Assembly: GCF_902167145.1 (NCBI RefSeq)
Contig: NC_050096.1
Coordinates: 262,778,622 to 262,842,621, forward strand
Direction of reading: 5' to 3'
Source: Zea mays
Taxonomy: Eukaryota > Streptophyta > Magnoliopsida > Poales > Poaceae
DNA length: 64,000 nt
The stretch's first letter is position 1. Every line of letters begins with the position of its first letter. The notes under the pieces are model-generated. The model was not told where the DNA came from, did not search any database, and was given only the letters and a program-made list of their open reading frames with translations. Positions 10,823-21,887 of this stretch are shown here, piece after piece. The position numbers and the translations under genes are program-made.

Positions 10823-13800
10823 AGTTTGGGGGTGGCATGTGGTGGAGAACAAAAGTTTAGTCCCAAGCTTTGCCCATAATGTTTTCCAAAAATAGCTCAC
10901 AAACTTCACATCACGGTCAGATACAATGGTCTTGGGCACTCCATGTAGTCTCACGATTTCTTTGAAAAACAAATTAGCAACATGTGAAGCATCGTCGCTC
11001 TTGTTGCATGGAATAAAATGAGCCATTTTGAAAATCTATCAACCACAACAAAAATAGAATCTCTCTTTTTTCGAGTCATTGGCAGTCCTAAAACAAAATC
11101 CATGCTTATGTCTTCCCAAGGATTTTTAGGAGCGGGTAAAGGAGTATATAAACCATGACGGTTCAATTTTGACTTAGCTTTGTGACAGGTGACACAACGC
11201 TCCACAAATCTGATGACGTCTCTCCTCATCTTGGGCCAATAGAAATGATCACTGAGCATTTCATAAGTCTTCTTTTGTCCAAAATGACCTGTTAGACCGC
11301 CTCCATGTGACTCATTCGTTGGAGCTGGCCAATCCTTGATGGCTTTCACCTTGGATTCATCCACCTCTATTCCTTTTGCTGAAACAACAAAGCCAAGAAA
11401 CACAACATGGTCTGTGCAAAAACTGCACTTCTCAAGATTAGCAAATAATTTCTCCTTTCTAAGCTCATCTAAAACTTATCGAATGTGTTTCACATGTTCA
11501 TCAAAAGACTTGCTGTAAATTAGAATATCATCGAAGTAGACAACAACAAATTTTCCAATGAAAGTTCTTAAGACATGGTTCATTAATCTCATAAAAGTAC
11601 TAGGAGCATTAGTCAACCCAAAGGGCATCACTAACCATTCATACAACCCAAATTTTGTTTTAAATGCAGTCTTCCATTCATCTCCGGTTTTCATTCTTAT
11701 TTGATGGTATCCACTTCTCAAATCAATTTTAGTAAAAATTGTGGAACCACTTAATTCATCAAGCATATCATCTAGCCATGGAATAGGATGGCGATAGCGA
11801 ACGGTAATATTATTTATAGCTCTACAATCAACACACATCCTCCAAGATCCATCTTTCTTAGGTACTAAAATCACAGGAACAGCACAAGGGCTTAAGCTTT
11901 CACGAACAAAACCTTTATTAAGAAGTTCTTGCACTTGCCTTTGTATTTCCTTAGTTTCTTCAGGATTGGTTCGATATGGTGGACGGTTAGGAAGTGCAGC
12001 CCCTAGAATAAGATCGATTTGATGCTCAATCCCTCGAATTGGAGGTAGTCCAGCCGGTGTTTCTTGTGGAAACACGTCTTCAAAGTCCTGCAAAAGATCA
12101 GCCACAAAACTAGGAAGAGATGTTATGTCGTTAGGAGAAATCAAAACATCTTTGTTCACAAGTACAAAGAGTACTTGATATGGGTTGTTCCTCACTTCTC
12201 TCAGCTCAGATTTTGTGGCTAGCATAACTAGATGTTCTCCCTCTTCCTTCCTTTTATCTCTTGAATTTGGCTTGTAGCACTCGCTCACCGAATTGTGGAT
12301 GACACTCAATTTCTTTTGCTCTTCTCCTCCTCTACTTGTTGTACTAATTTCAGTTTTCTTTTGTAAATGTTCAGCCATGATTTGTTGAGGGGTCATAGGC
12401 TTGAGTACAAACTTTCTCCCTTTCAGATCTAGCGTGTATTGATTTGTTCTTCCACAATGCTGAGAATATCGGTCATATTGCCAAGGTCTTCCTAGCAGCA
12501 TGTGACACATAGACATGGGTGCAACATCGCACTCCACTGTGTCAACATACTCTCCAATCTTGAACGAAACTTTCACCTTATAACCAATCTTGATATCTCC
12601 CGATTCATTCAACCATTGGACATGATATGGATGAGGGTGTCGCTGCAACTTCAAACCAAGCTTTTCAACCATCTCACGACTTGCAAGATTATGACAGCTC
12701 CCTCCATCAATGATCACCTTTACTACTTTGTCTTGCACTTTTGCTCGCGTTTGAAAAAGATTATGTCACTGTCCAATTTCAGCTTCTTTCATTTGAACAC
12801 TCAAGATTTGTGTAACCACAAGAGTAGTACCATGCTCAAATTCACATCCTGTATGTTCTTCAGATTTATCAATGTCATCTTCATTTCCTGCTTCAGCTTC
12901 CTCTTCACTAGCTGATGTATATTCTCCATCATCAGTCACAAGGATCACACGATTATTTGGACACTCCTTTATGACATGACCACGACCTCCACACTTGAAG
13001 CACTGAATACCACTACTCTTGGTTGTTGAACCCACTGATGTTGAAGTGGATGCTGCTGGTTTATAACTCGTGTTTGGAGCAGCACCATTCTTTCCACTAG
13101 AATTGCCTTGAATATTAGATCGCAAGCCTCCAGTTGAACCTTTTGTCGCTGAGGATGCAGCAGTAAACCTTGAGATCGATTTGCTTCCTCCAGTCATGGT
13201 TCGTGCACCATATGACAAAGGCTTGCTGCTCTTAGCATCTTGCTGCAGCTGGCGTTCAGCTTTGGTGGCTTGATGTACCAAATCAATAAGACTTTGGTAC
13301 GGCTGAAACTCAACAATACGCTGAATGCTGCGGTGTAACCTAGCCATGAAACGTGCAATGGTTTGCTCTTCGTCTTCATACACATTGGCTCTAATCATGG
13401 CCTTCTCCATCTCCTTATAATATTCCTCAATAGAGAAACTTCCTTGCCTCAAATTCTGCAATTTATCAAAAAGATCACACCGATAATGCTTCGGCACAAA
13501 ACGAATTCTCATTTCTCACTTCATCTCTTGCCAAGTAATGATAGGGTCATCTCCATCTTCTTCACGATCACGAAGAAGTTGCTCCCACCAAATCAGAGCA
13601 TATCCTTCAAACTCAAGAGATGCCATTGCAAGTTTCTTCTCCTCTAAATAATTATGTAGGTGGAAGATTTTCTCCACCTTCAATTCCCATGTGAAATAAT
13701 CTTCAGGATCAGATCTACCATCAAATTTTGGCATGGTAAACTTAAGTTTCCCAAATCTCTCTTCTTGATTGATGCCTCTATGATGACGACGACCGTAGCG

Positions 13801-14124
13801 ATGTTGGGACTGATCATTATCATTCCCATATTAAGATTCCTCATTGTCATCATTTCTTCGATTCCGGCCTCTTCCTCTACCACGTGTTGCACCTTGATTT
13901 CTCCTCCCATGTTCACTTGCCCTTCTAGAATAATTTCCTTCACCTTCTTCCCCATCTTCATCATGGTTTCTTACACCGTCAGGGAGTCGACGACGACCTC
14001 TGATTTCAGCCATAAGTGTCTGAAGATCTTGTGCCAACAGATCTTGCTTGGCTTCTATGCTTTGTTTGAGCTCATTGAATTGTATCATGGTGACACATTC
14101 TTCAATCTCAACGTTGGGATCCAT
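10823..14124 (-). pseudogene. gag-pol of the CRM-like element, decayed, RNase H region deleted
   Basis: The frame starts at ATG 14124. In order it shows a gag domain (PKFDGRSDPEDYFTWELKV), a zinc knuckle (CFKCGGRGHVIKEC), a protease-like motif IIDGGSCHNL, and RT with FTKIDLRSGYHQIRM and VVVYFDDILIYS. Integrase follows with the HHCC finger and the DFVLGLP and SDRDVKF blocks. Four in-frame stops (about 13831, 13513, 12766 and 11476) and a frameshift near 11030 break it. After [11 protein letters not shown] the frame jumps directly to [11 protein letters not shown] of the integrase finger: roughly 300 residues, covering the end of RT and all of RNase H, have been lost without a frame change. The element is inactive. 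Confidence 0.85.
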
Positions 14125-15056
14125 CTTTCTGCGAAATTAGTGGCGACAAGGCAACAAATATAGGTGGAATATGAAGCTATATAGAATCTCACAACCTCAC
14201 CACTCTTACCAACCAAAGCTCTTATGAGTTCCCTGCGGGTTGCGAGAAAATGTGTGGTGGTAACAAGAAAGTGGTGGTTAAGCGAATACAAGACCAGAGT
14301 ACCGATTACGATGGCTTATATGTGGAGCTTGGTGGGGAATAATAAACAAGGGATGCAATCTGAATCCTAGTTGTTGTAAAGCTAAATAACCATCCAATTA
14401 GAAGTTCCTTGCCTAGTGCTGACCACAAGATACGAGTGATGTAAATAGATCAAACACATGCGCAAGAAATTTCAGATTTGATGCAGACAAGGAGTATGAT
14501 TGGAATGCAAGTGTTGCAATCAGATCCAACCAAAATTTTGCATCAAATGACAATAGCAAACTGGTTGAACAACTTGATAAAATTTTCAGCACTTGTGCAC
14601 ATAAACAAACTGATTGTTCTACTTTTCTTTCACAATCTTGTTCAACACTTTTCTTTGGTACTTTCTTTCTTCTCTTTTTTTGATACTCTTTTTTTATAGA
14701 ACTAAACACAGAGATCTGATATGATATTGCACACTTTATAATACTTAACAAAGAACTCAACCAGCAGCTATAACTTAAATAGGATCAAAGTTAACGCGAA
14801 GGAAATGATGCGGGTTTTCAGATTTTTCTTTTTGTGAATATTTTCAGATATATATAAGAGGCTCAAAGGAAACACAAAGGATAGAGTGACCAGCAACTAA
14901 ACAAAGATTCTAAGGACTGAAACTTAACGAAACTCACTGGAACAACAGATTGAAACGAAGGGATATGACAAAAAATATTTTATGGCTTTTTTTGGTGGAT
15001 AGGACGAACACAAAATATATGTAGCTAAGGGTAAAGAATCCTACCGTGGCAACTGA
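14125..15056 (-). other. 5' leader of the CRM-like element
   Basis: AT-rich untranslated region between the primer-binding site and gag. No domain-bearing frame is seen, which is normal for a retroelement leader containing packaging signals. Confidence 0.5.
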
Positions 15057-15070
15057 GGCTTTGATACCAG
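15057..15070 (-). other. Primer-binding site of the CRM-like element
   Basis: The minus-strand reading is CTGGTATCAAAGCC, complementary to the initiator tRNA-Met 3' end. It lies one base inside the LTR edge at 15072. Confidence 0.8.
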
Positions 15071-15071
15071 A

Positions 15072-16242
15072 TGATGCGTCATGATGCCCGATCTTCACGA
15101 CGTAGGATCAATCTTAGATAACTAGCTTCAAAGAAGCCAAGATAACTTGCTGCAAGCAGCGATAACTAGTGCAACCTGACAAATAAAACTCGAAGCCAAC
15201 CACCGTCTTTAACTGGCAGCCTGAATCGAGAATTCGCCCAACCACACTCTCAAAGAACCAACCAACACAGCCTACAATCAATCGAGGAGACCTCGAAGGG
15301 AGTAGAAGCACCACTTGGGAGCGGATGAAGCCACCACTTCTGCAATCCCGCGAAGGAATTCACAAGAGCAAAGGGGTAGAGATCACTCTCAATATTTGTT
15401 AGCACACAGCTGAACAAAGGGGTTCTGTTTTAGATTATCATAAGCTGCCTTACATCATAGACATAGGGGGGTATTTATACTAGTAACAACCAGCCTTAGC
15501 GAGGTATAAACATGAAACAAAAGTATTTTCACGTGCTAATGTGAAGGAGCCTCTTCGGGAGATCTGCAGAGCTGATTTCCGTGTGGCTGTTTGACTTCTG
15601 CGCAGCCTTCAGTATTTTGACAATAACTTCTTCTAGGAATCTTCAAATGACGTGGGGCTGGATGCGTTGGAAAGCTAACTTGATAAGCTTTCTCACCATG
15701 TATAGCATGCTTAATGAAACTTCGTAGAATGGTGCAGTTTAATATGAAAACTTGGTCATCAAGCTGACTGTTGACCTTCTGACCAGTCGACACTAAAGTA
15801 GGTCGGCTGCCTTCTGGTAGATGTGGTTAAGTCGGCTTTAGAAGCATTGGAAACTAGACTTCAAGAGCTTTCCAAAAAGTACTTATGGGCTTTCATAGCT
15901 TTTGGGAATCAAAAGATATGACTGTTTCTTCTGGACGGTTCTGTTGCGCTAGACTGACTCGGATATAGCTCTTCTTGCTGATTCGCCCTTTATATGTTTT
16001 GTCCTTCCTCTTTGGTGAACCTAATTAATATCAACATACACGACTTAGGTAGCATAAAATTCTCATTAGTGTTTAAATGAAATTCATAAAGTAGCGCGTG
16101 CACCTCTTGCTGTAGCTTCTTAGCTCGGCTACGTGTAATTGGTCCATCAAAGGCTTGAGTTGGTGATGATGTTGGTTGTACTTGAGTTGATGTAGTATGA
16201 CTTGGGGGTTGTAATGTGTTACTTAATGGCATGGTCATATCA
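15072..16242 (-). repeat. 5' LTR of the CRM-like element, with coding tail
   Basis: The plus-strand ends are TGATGCG and CATATCA, so in element orientation it reads TGATATGACC...GCATCA, 1171 bp. The right end coincides with the point where the PIF-like exon stops. It contains an 82-codon frame at its 5' end (15990-16238). No second LTR is visible for age comparison. Confidence 0.7.
15990..16238 (-). CDS. LTR-encoded C-terminal tail of chromovirus pol
   Basis: The open frame begins four bases inside the LTR and carries GPITRSRAKKLQQEVHALL, a basic motif found at the very end of several grass gypsy polyproteins. Because the same sequence would follow integrase in the 3' LTR, this is best read as the last exon-less segment of pol, duplicated into the 5' LTR by reverse transcription. 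In the 5' LTR it is not expected to be translated. Such polyprotein extension into the LTR is reported for CRM elements; the role of the tail in targeting is known for the group, not shown here. Confidence 0.6.
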   Translation of the reverse strand: MTMPLSNTLQPPSHTTSTQVQPTSSPTQAFDGPITRSRAKKLQQEVHALLYEFHLNTNENFMLPKSCMLILIRFTKEEGQNI

Positions 16243-17465
16243 ATTGGACCTCCAACTTTTTCAGTTCAACTTCCTTCAACAACTCAATATTCTGTTGTTT
16301 CTTATCTGATTTTTCTTCACTTTGCTTCAATCGTGCTATTTGAATGTCATGAATTCTTGAAAGGTATTCAGTATACTGGGAGGAACTGGACATTGCCTTC
16401 TTCCTTGATGCCTTCGTGGAGTCCCGACCCAATGGCCTTTTACCTTTTATACCTGCTTCGTCATTGTCCATATCATTAACAGAACCTGAAGGTGTACCAC
16501 TACCAACAGGCTCCATCCCCGCATTGCCTCTCCAGGGGCTTCCATGAACCATGGAATCCCATTTCGGTTCATTTTTCAGGCGCGTCCAGCAATGCATGAA
16601 ATGAAAAGGTTTTTTGTGTGCGGTAGCATATAGAGTTGCAGCTTTGGAAGTCTACAAATGAATTGGAAAAACATGTGAGATCATGAATAAACTTTAGTAC
16701 ACATGAAACCATATTCATACTTATGTATTACAAAGGCAGTTATTTTACCTTGTCGTTGTCTGTTAGGCCACTCTGATTTTCCCTTAGGACTCTTGCGTAG
16801 AACCCAGCATATTTGCCTGTTTCAGCCCTTATTTTGTCCCATCTGCTGCTCAAAGCCCTATTTAGTCTCATTGGAAACTCCCCTCTAAGTTTGTTGTACC
16901 TTTTCTCAATTCTAGCCCATAGACCCTCCTTCCTCTGCTTTGTGTTAATTACTGGGTCACTACTAATCTCTAGCCAAGTTTTGCAAAGCAAAATGTCCTC
17001 ATCAGGTTTGAAGTTCTGTTCCTTTGTCCTCCTACCTGTCCTAGGTGTGTCCGAAGGTTTGGTAGGGCTGTTTACTTCTTGGACACTGTGCTCTGCTTCT
17101 GATTCCAAATTTATAGGGTCAGTCGTGTTTGTCACATGGGTATAAACCTGGGGAAATGGACTAGGTGGTACCATCTGGACTTGACCCAAGGATGTTTGTG
17201 GTGTAGGACCACCTAGATTCATCATAGCAAAATATGGGTTCCATGGATTGCGGAAGGGAAATGAAGATGTGTCATTAGGTCCCTGGGGCCAGGTAGGATT
17301 GCTCATGTGGCTTGTACTACCACTCATAGTAGCAGGATGGGTTTGGTCTAATCCTTGGCCCTGCCAGAACTAAGGATCCCACATGGGTGGTGGGAAAATG
17401 TGGTTACCTGAACTGGGGCCGGCACCAGGAGGTCGAATATGTGAGTTTCGGTTGTTCTCAGCCAT
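16243..17465 (-). pseudogene. PIF/Harbinger ORF1-like (trihelix/NAM-associated) protein, truncated
   Basis: Exon 1 runs from ATG 17465 to a GTAAAA donor (16748-16747); exon 2 starts at 16651 after a TTTGTAG acceptor, in the same phase. The protein has a Pro/Gly/Asn-rich N-terminus, then a Myb/SANT-like trihelix domain (LLCKTWLEISSDPV, KRYNKLRGEFPMR). A NAM-associated C-terminal region follows (HCWTRLKNEPKW, then a Lys/Glu-rich helix). This is the architecture of ORF1, the DNA-binding partner of PIF/Harbinger transposase, and of host genes derived from it. A TAG at 17370-17372, probably from CAG, interrupts codon 32. The C-terminus is cut at 16242 by the CRM-like LTR, which supplies an early stop. 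No DDE transposase is nearby, so this may be a stranded ORF1 or a domesticated relative. Confidence 0.75.
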
Positions 17466-17687
17466 TCTGGGAATGAAATACAGGAATCAATGAATTGGAA
17501 CAACAGAAAACACACTTTTACTAAAATATAGCAATGTTCATGCATTCCACAAAAGGTTCATACAAAAGGAACATTAACATACATCGCACATGTCCTACAT
17601 CGGCAACCCATGCATCATAGACATCACACATAAGTTTTTATTTATTTGGATGCATTACTAGCACTAAGACTCTACTAGGTACCACAT

Positions 17688-18062
17688 TTACAGGTTCCAA
17701 ATGCTATACCTAGTGGACCTGTCGGAGTCGTACGAGTCATTGTCACTGGCCTCATACAATTCTGGTGAGGAAGGGGGAGTGAAAGAATTTTGGGCCACTG
17801 GGTTCACTTGCTCCAATACTTTTATTTCTTCCTCCATCCTCTCCTTCTCTGGGTCTGACCTTGCTTTGCTCTCTAGTGCATCCTGCTCCATGAGGTCTAC
17901 CTCCTTTCGGATTGTAAGGAGAGCATTGAGAAGGTAATGCTCGTCACCCAAATGCATGAAAGCCTCTTCTAGAAAGCTTCTAATATTGAATGCACTAGTT
18001 TCCACTAAGGATGCAAGAGTCAGGACCAAGTTTTGCAGCACTTTGGCATCATGGCTGCTCAT
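17688..18062 (-). CDS. Small acidic hypothetical protein
   Basis: A 124-codon frame starts with MSSHDAKVLQNLV. It has a helical N-terminal half, a charged middle (Lys/Glu/Arg) and a Ser/Asp-rich tail. It lies upstream of the PIF-like gene on the same strand and could be a separate exon or ORF of the same transposon. I do not recognise a domain. Codon and length alone make it plausible but not proven. Confidence 0.35.
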   Translation of the reverse strand: MSSHDAKVLQNLVLTLASLVETSAFNIRSFLEEAFMHLGDEHYLLNALLTIRKEVDLMEQDALESKARSDPEKERMEEEIKVLEQVNPVAQNSFTPPSSPELYEASDNDSYDSDRSTRYSIWNL

Positions 18063-18725
18063 CTTGAATCCTATCCTCAGGCAGTATCTCCTTGGCTAGA
18101 CAAGGTGCATACATGAAAAAATTAGGCCCACTGTTGTTACTAATTCGTGAAGTGTAAGTGGTCATGGCAGCTACCAAAGTACAAAAACTGCGGGTAACAT
18201 GTATAAAATGTTGGGCCAAAATTGTTATTGTGGAAGAAGAATGCAAAATAATGATACACATTTTTTAAAAACTTCAAGCGTTGGTAGGCTAATCTGTTGC
18301 TTACATATAGTAAACTAGAATTACACTACAAACATGAAAGCACAGACAACATCGATGGAAACTAGACTTATGAAATTGATTACAAACAATGAAGAAAAGC
18401 GAAAAAGGAAATAGAACCTCAATTACTTGAAGTGGATGTCAAATAATCAACTAAAGTTTTGAAGCTGCATAATAAGTAAAGTTGTTCGTTAGTTGCATGC
18501 AATGGTTACTCTTGTAAGCAAACACAACTGCAAATTGTAGGTTCAGTTAGTGCAAATCATACACAGACCTACACTACCGACCAACATGGTAAAGGAAACT
18601 ATGGATCCGTAGAGTTATCGGAAATGCAATCAAATTTGGGTTGAATCCACCAACACATTGGCCCAATTTGAGATCCAAGAACCATGGTTCGGACAAACCT
18701 TATTAGACGATGGCAAACCCTAACG

Positions 18726-18827
18726 ATGAAAGCAGTTCAAGAACACCTAAACCCTAACTATGAAAGCAGTTCAAGAACACCTAAACCCTAACTATGAAAG
18801 CAGTTCATGAACACCTAAACCCTAGTG
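18726..18827. repeat. 34-bp tandem repeat with telomere-like words, 3 copies
   Basis: Units start at 18726, 18760 and 18794 (ATGAAAGCAGTTCAAGAACA then CCTAAACCCTAACT). Each carries one AAACCCTAA heptamer-like word, but the unit is not telomeric. Copies differ by one or two bases. Confidence 0.9.
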
Positions 18828-18839
18828 TAAATCTATGCG

Positions 18840-19434
18840 ACGTATATTTGGGCAAGAGATTGAATCAGAGGTCTAGAGAATGGAGAAGACACGAATCGTA
18901 CCTTGGAGCTTGCAGATCGAAGGAAGCAGATCAGCTCAAGGTAGATCTATGCCCGGATCGATGACCTCCCTTTGGACAAGAGCTCGCAGACGACGTGCCG
19001 GCTGACAGAGAACAACGGCAGTGGCGCCTTCGAACCCGGTCACTTCGCACGGATCTGCCGGCTCGTGGGTCGCCGAAGCGGGACGACGGAGCCCCGTCGA
19101 GGTCCCCCATCGGTGGACGCCGCCCGGCGCAGGAAAACGCAATTGCGGGAGAAGGCAGCTCGCCGGGTGCCTTTTCCGGCAGCGCAAATGCCAGTGCTCG
19201 GTCGCCTCCAACAGTTGGCTCGGAGTATTCCGCACCCGCGGTCGTGCGGGCGAAGGGAGCTGCGCACCTCGGGGATAGCGGCGTAGAGTGCCCCTCCATG
19301 TAGTGTGAGAGAGAAGGAATCGCTACGGGAGAGGAGGAGGAGGACGCTGATGAACGCGTGGAAGAGGCACTGTAGCCGCTATAACATGAACAGTGATAGG
19401 GGAAGGGAAGGCCAGCAGCAACCATTGAACAAAG
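18840..19434 (-). other. GC-rich block, possible leader exon
   Basis: From about 18960 to 19300 the DNA is strongly GC-rich and open on the minus strand (18931-19425), giving an Ala/Ser/Arg-rich translation without domains. It may be the 5' UTR/first exon of the minus-strand transposon-derived gene. No other support. Confidence 0.3.
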
Positions 19435-19559
19435 GGGGTGTTTGTTTGGGATTATAATCCACCTAGATTATATAATCCAACAATTTTTGAACTAACTCTT
19501 AGTTCAAAAATTGTTGGATTATATAATCTAGGTGGATTATAATCTCAAACAAACACCCC
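19435..19559. mobile_element. Foldback MITE, near-perfect 125-bp palindrome
   Basis: Both ends read GGGGTGTTTGTTTG inward. The two 61-bp arms match apart from about one base, around a 3-base centre (GAACTAA-CTC-TTAGTTC). The terminal word and the AT-rich arms resemble PIF/Harbinger-type MITEs, but I see no clear TTA target duplication at the present ends. It lies about 1.1 kb upstream of the PP2A B' start codon. Confidence 0.85.
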
Positions 19560-20648
19560 ATAAGTCTTACGTTGGAGAATTTCCTGCCATTCCTATATGA
19601 AACCAAACACCCCTAGTCGGCTAGTCCAATCATAGCCGGTGCCGCCTGTCACCGTCTCCACAACTATACCGTCCAGCGTGACTTATCCAAAAGTTCCCCA
19701 TCTCTATCGTCCTGCGTCTTTCCGATTAGCCTCGTCAAGGAAAATCACGGTCTGTCAATCTCGGCCCCGTGATACACTCCAGTCCACCTCCTGTTTTTAA
19801 CTTTTAACTTTAACATGTAATTATCCGTGGACGCCGGGCAACGCTAAATTAATCGCTGTATCGCCGTCGGCGTCAAACGACACATTCCTCAAGCTATCCG
19901 AGTGGAGCACTCCCGAGTGATGCATTTCTTTACGCTGTGATTCATGACCAACTTTGGTATTAGCTCTTTGTATATGTTCTCCGTGTTAACATAGCTCAAT
20001 TAGCCCAACAGTCTCAAATATGTCAGACCATCTTTTTTTTACTTTGTCTTCAATCTTTTTTCTGATTGCCTCCATTTTTTCCCGTAGCGAGGAAAGGAAA
20101 ATCCATATGGTTAGAGAATATATAATTATATATTTGTTGTTTTATCAATGGTATTCCGGCGGCACTGAGCAACTAATTTATACCTATACTGTGCAAACAC
20201 CTTTATTAGTTGCTCCAGTGGAGAGCATTACTTTGTCCCATTCATCCTAATCCGACCATTGAAACGAAAAACCGTTCAAATAACTCCCAAAATACAGTAC
20301 AAAATAACGCCTACCATATATTTCAATTAAAAAAGACAAAAGAATAAACAACAAAAATCCCCCGTTCCTCCTTCTCAGGCTTCCCCTTCTTCCTCCACAT
20401 CGATCCCCTCCCCCCTCCACTCGTCTCCAAAATCGCCAGCGAGAGCCATGCCGCCTCCTCCCCTGCCCTCGCCGAGCCTGACCGACTGACCCCACCTCGC
20501 CACTGTTCTTTCCCTTCCACCTGGGCCCCACAGCGCCCCCTTACCGTCGCCACCAAATCCCCAAATCCCGGAGGCACGAGGAGGGAATTCGTCGCCTGAC
20601 CGATCGGCCGATCCACTGCCGTCGGCACCCCAATCCGCCGCTGCCGCC
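19560..20648 (+). promoter_or_regulatory. Upstream region and leader of the PP2A B' gene
   Basis: A moderately AT-rich stretch gives way at about 20365 to a pyrimidine-rich leader (CTCC/TTCC runs) and then to GC-rich sequence before the ATG at 20649. This is the usual look of a grass housekeeping promoter and 5' UTR. No unambiguous TATA box was fixed. Confidence 0.45.
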
Positions 20649-21887
20649 ATGTTCAACAAGATCATCAAGAGGGGAAACCGCAAGGGCGCGCGCGGGGACA
20701 ACGCGGAGGCCGCCGCGCGCCCCGCAGCGCCCTCCTCGTCCTCCGGGAGCGGCGGCGGCGGCGCGGGGGCAGCCGCGCCCGTCACCGTCAACCACGCCTC
20801 CCGGGCCACAGCGCCTTCGCCGTCCTCGCCCACTTCGCCGCACGTGGCGCCGTCTGCGCTTGCGACCAACCCGGCGGGGGCGGCGTCGCCGCCACTCCTC
20901 GAGCCGCTCCCGCTCCTCCGCGACGTCGCCGCCGCGGATCGCCCGGGCCTCTTCCTCCGCAAGCTCCGCATCGTCGCCGCGCTCTTTGACCTTTCGGACT
21001 CGCTCAAGCACCCGCGGGAGAAGGAGGCCAAACGCCAGGCTCTCCTCGAGCTCGTCGATTACGTGCAGGCTCCAGCTCAGGCTGCGGGCGCCAACGCACC
21101 CACGCGCCTCCCGGACCACGTCCAGGAGGCGCTCGTCGCCGCCATCTCTGCCAACATCTTCCGCCCGCTGCCACCCGCGCTGCACGAATCCGCCGCCGCG
21201 ATCGACCCCGGCGCCGCGCCCGACGAGGAGGAGGAGCCATACCTCGACCCCTCCTGGCCACACCTCCAGCTCGTCTATGAGCTCCTTCTCCGATACGTTG
21301 TTTCGCCCGACACCGACACCAAGGTCGCCAAGCGGTATGTGGACCACGCCTTCGTCCTCCGTCTCCTCGACCTCTTTGACTCCGAGGATCCGCGTGAGCG
21401 CGAGTACCTCAAGACCGTGCTCCACCGCATCTATGGCAAGTTCATGGTACACCGACCATTCATTCGCAAGGCCATCAACAATGTGTTCTACCGGTTCATC
21501 TTTGAAACGCAGCGCCACAATGGCATAGGGGAGCTCCTTGAGATCCTTGGAAGCATCATTAATGGCTTTGCCTTGCCAATGAAGGAGGAGCACAAGCTAT
21601 TCCTTGCCCGTGCTCTCATCCCCCTGCATAAGCCCAAATCTGTTGCGATCTACCATCAGCAGCTGTCCTATTGTATTGTTCAGTTCGTTGAGAAGGACTA
21701 CAAATTAGCAGATACTGTGATTAGGGGTCTGCTCAAATACTGGCCAGTCACAAACTGCCAGAAAGAGGTGTTGTTTCTGGGGGAGCTTGAAGAAGTGCTC
21801 GAGGCAACACAGCCTGCAGAGTTCCAGCGGTGCATGGTGCCACTGTTCAAGCAGATTGGACGATGCCTTAACAGTTCTCACTTCCAG
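20649..21887 (+). CDS. PP2A B' (B56) regulatory subunit, coding exon 1
   Basis: This is a regulatory subunit of protein phosphatase 2A; B' subunits bind the A scaffold/C catalytic core and set substrate choice and location. Exon 1 gives 413 residues. A variable N-terminus opens [13 protein letters not shown] and continues with an Ala/Ser/Pro/Gly-rich stretch. From about residue 85 come the HEAT-like repeats of the B56 fold, with family blocks such as [40 protein letters not shown] and [17 protein letters not shown]. The exon ends at CAG/GTATGT (21887/21888) in phase 0, and reading through would stop three codons later. Joined to 39406-39735 it gives 522 residues, the usual size for plant B' subunits. 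GC content falls along the exon, as is common in grasses. The frame is intact. Confidence 0.95.

Larger units (their letters stand above)
10823..16242 (-). mobile_element. CRM-like chromovirus (Ty3/gypsy), interrupted on its 3' side
   Basis: This is a minus-strand element: 5' LTR 15072-16242, primer-binding site, leader, gag and pol, ending abruptly at 10823 where the Huck-like LTR begins. The rest of integrase and the 3' LTR should resume beyond the left edge. The gag-protease-RT-integrase sequence matches what I recall of the CRM group of plant chromoviruses, which target centromeric chromatin, and the LTR encodes a polyprotein tail, a reported CRM trait. A related chromovirus clade is not excluded. 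The element inserted into the last exon of a PIF-like gene; the expected target duplication on this side is ATTGG (16243-16247). Confidence 0.7.

Noticed and set aside
15990..16238. A second, tandem gypsy element to the right of the CRM-like LTR
   Set aside because: Explained more simply as the coding tail of pol within the LTR itself: the frame begins four bases inside the LTR edge and no further pol sequence lies to the right.
18726..18827. Interstitial telomere
   Set aside because: Only one telomere-like word occurs per 34-bp unit; there is no run of TTTAGGG repeats.
20375..21593. Long minus-strand open frames opposite PP2A exon 1
   Set aside because: They are antisense shadows of the GC-rich exon; translations are Arg/Gly/Ala-rich without domains, while the plus strand gives a conserved B56 protein.
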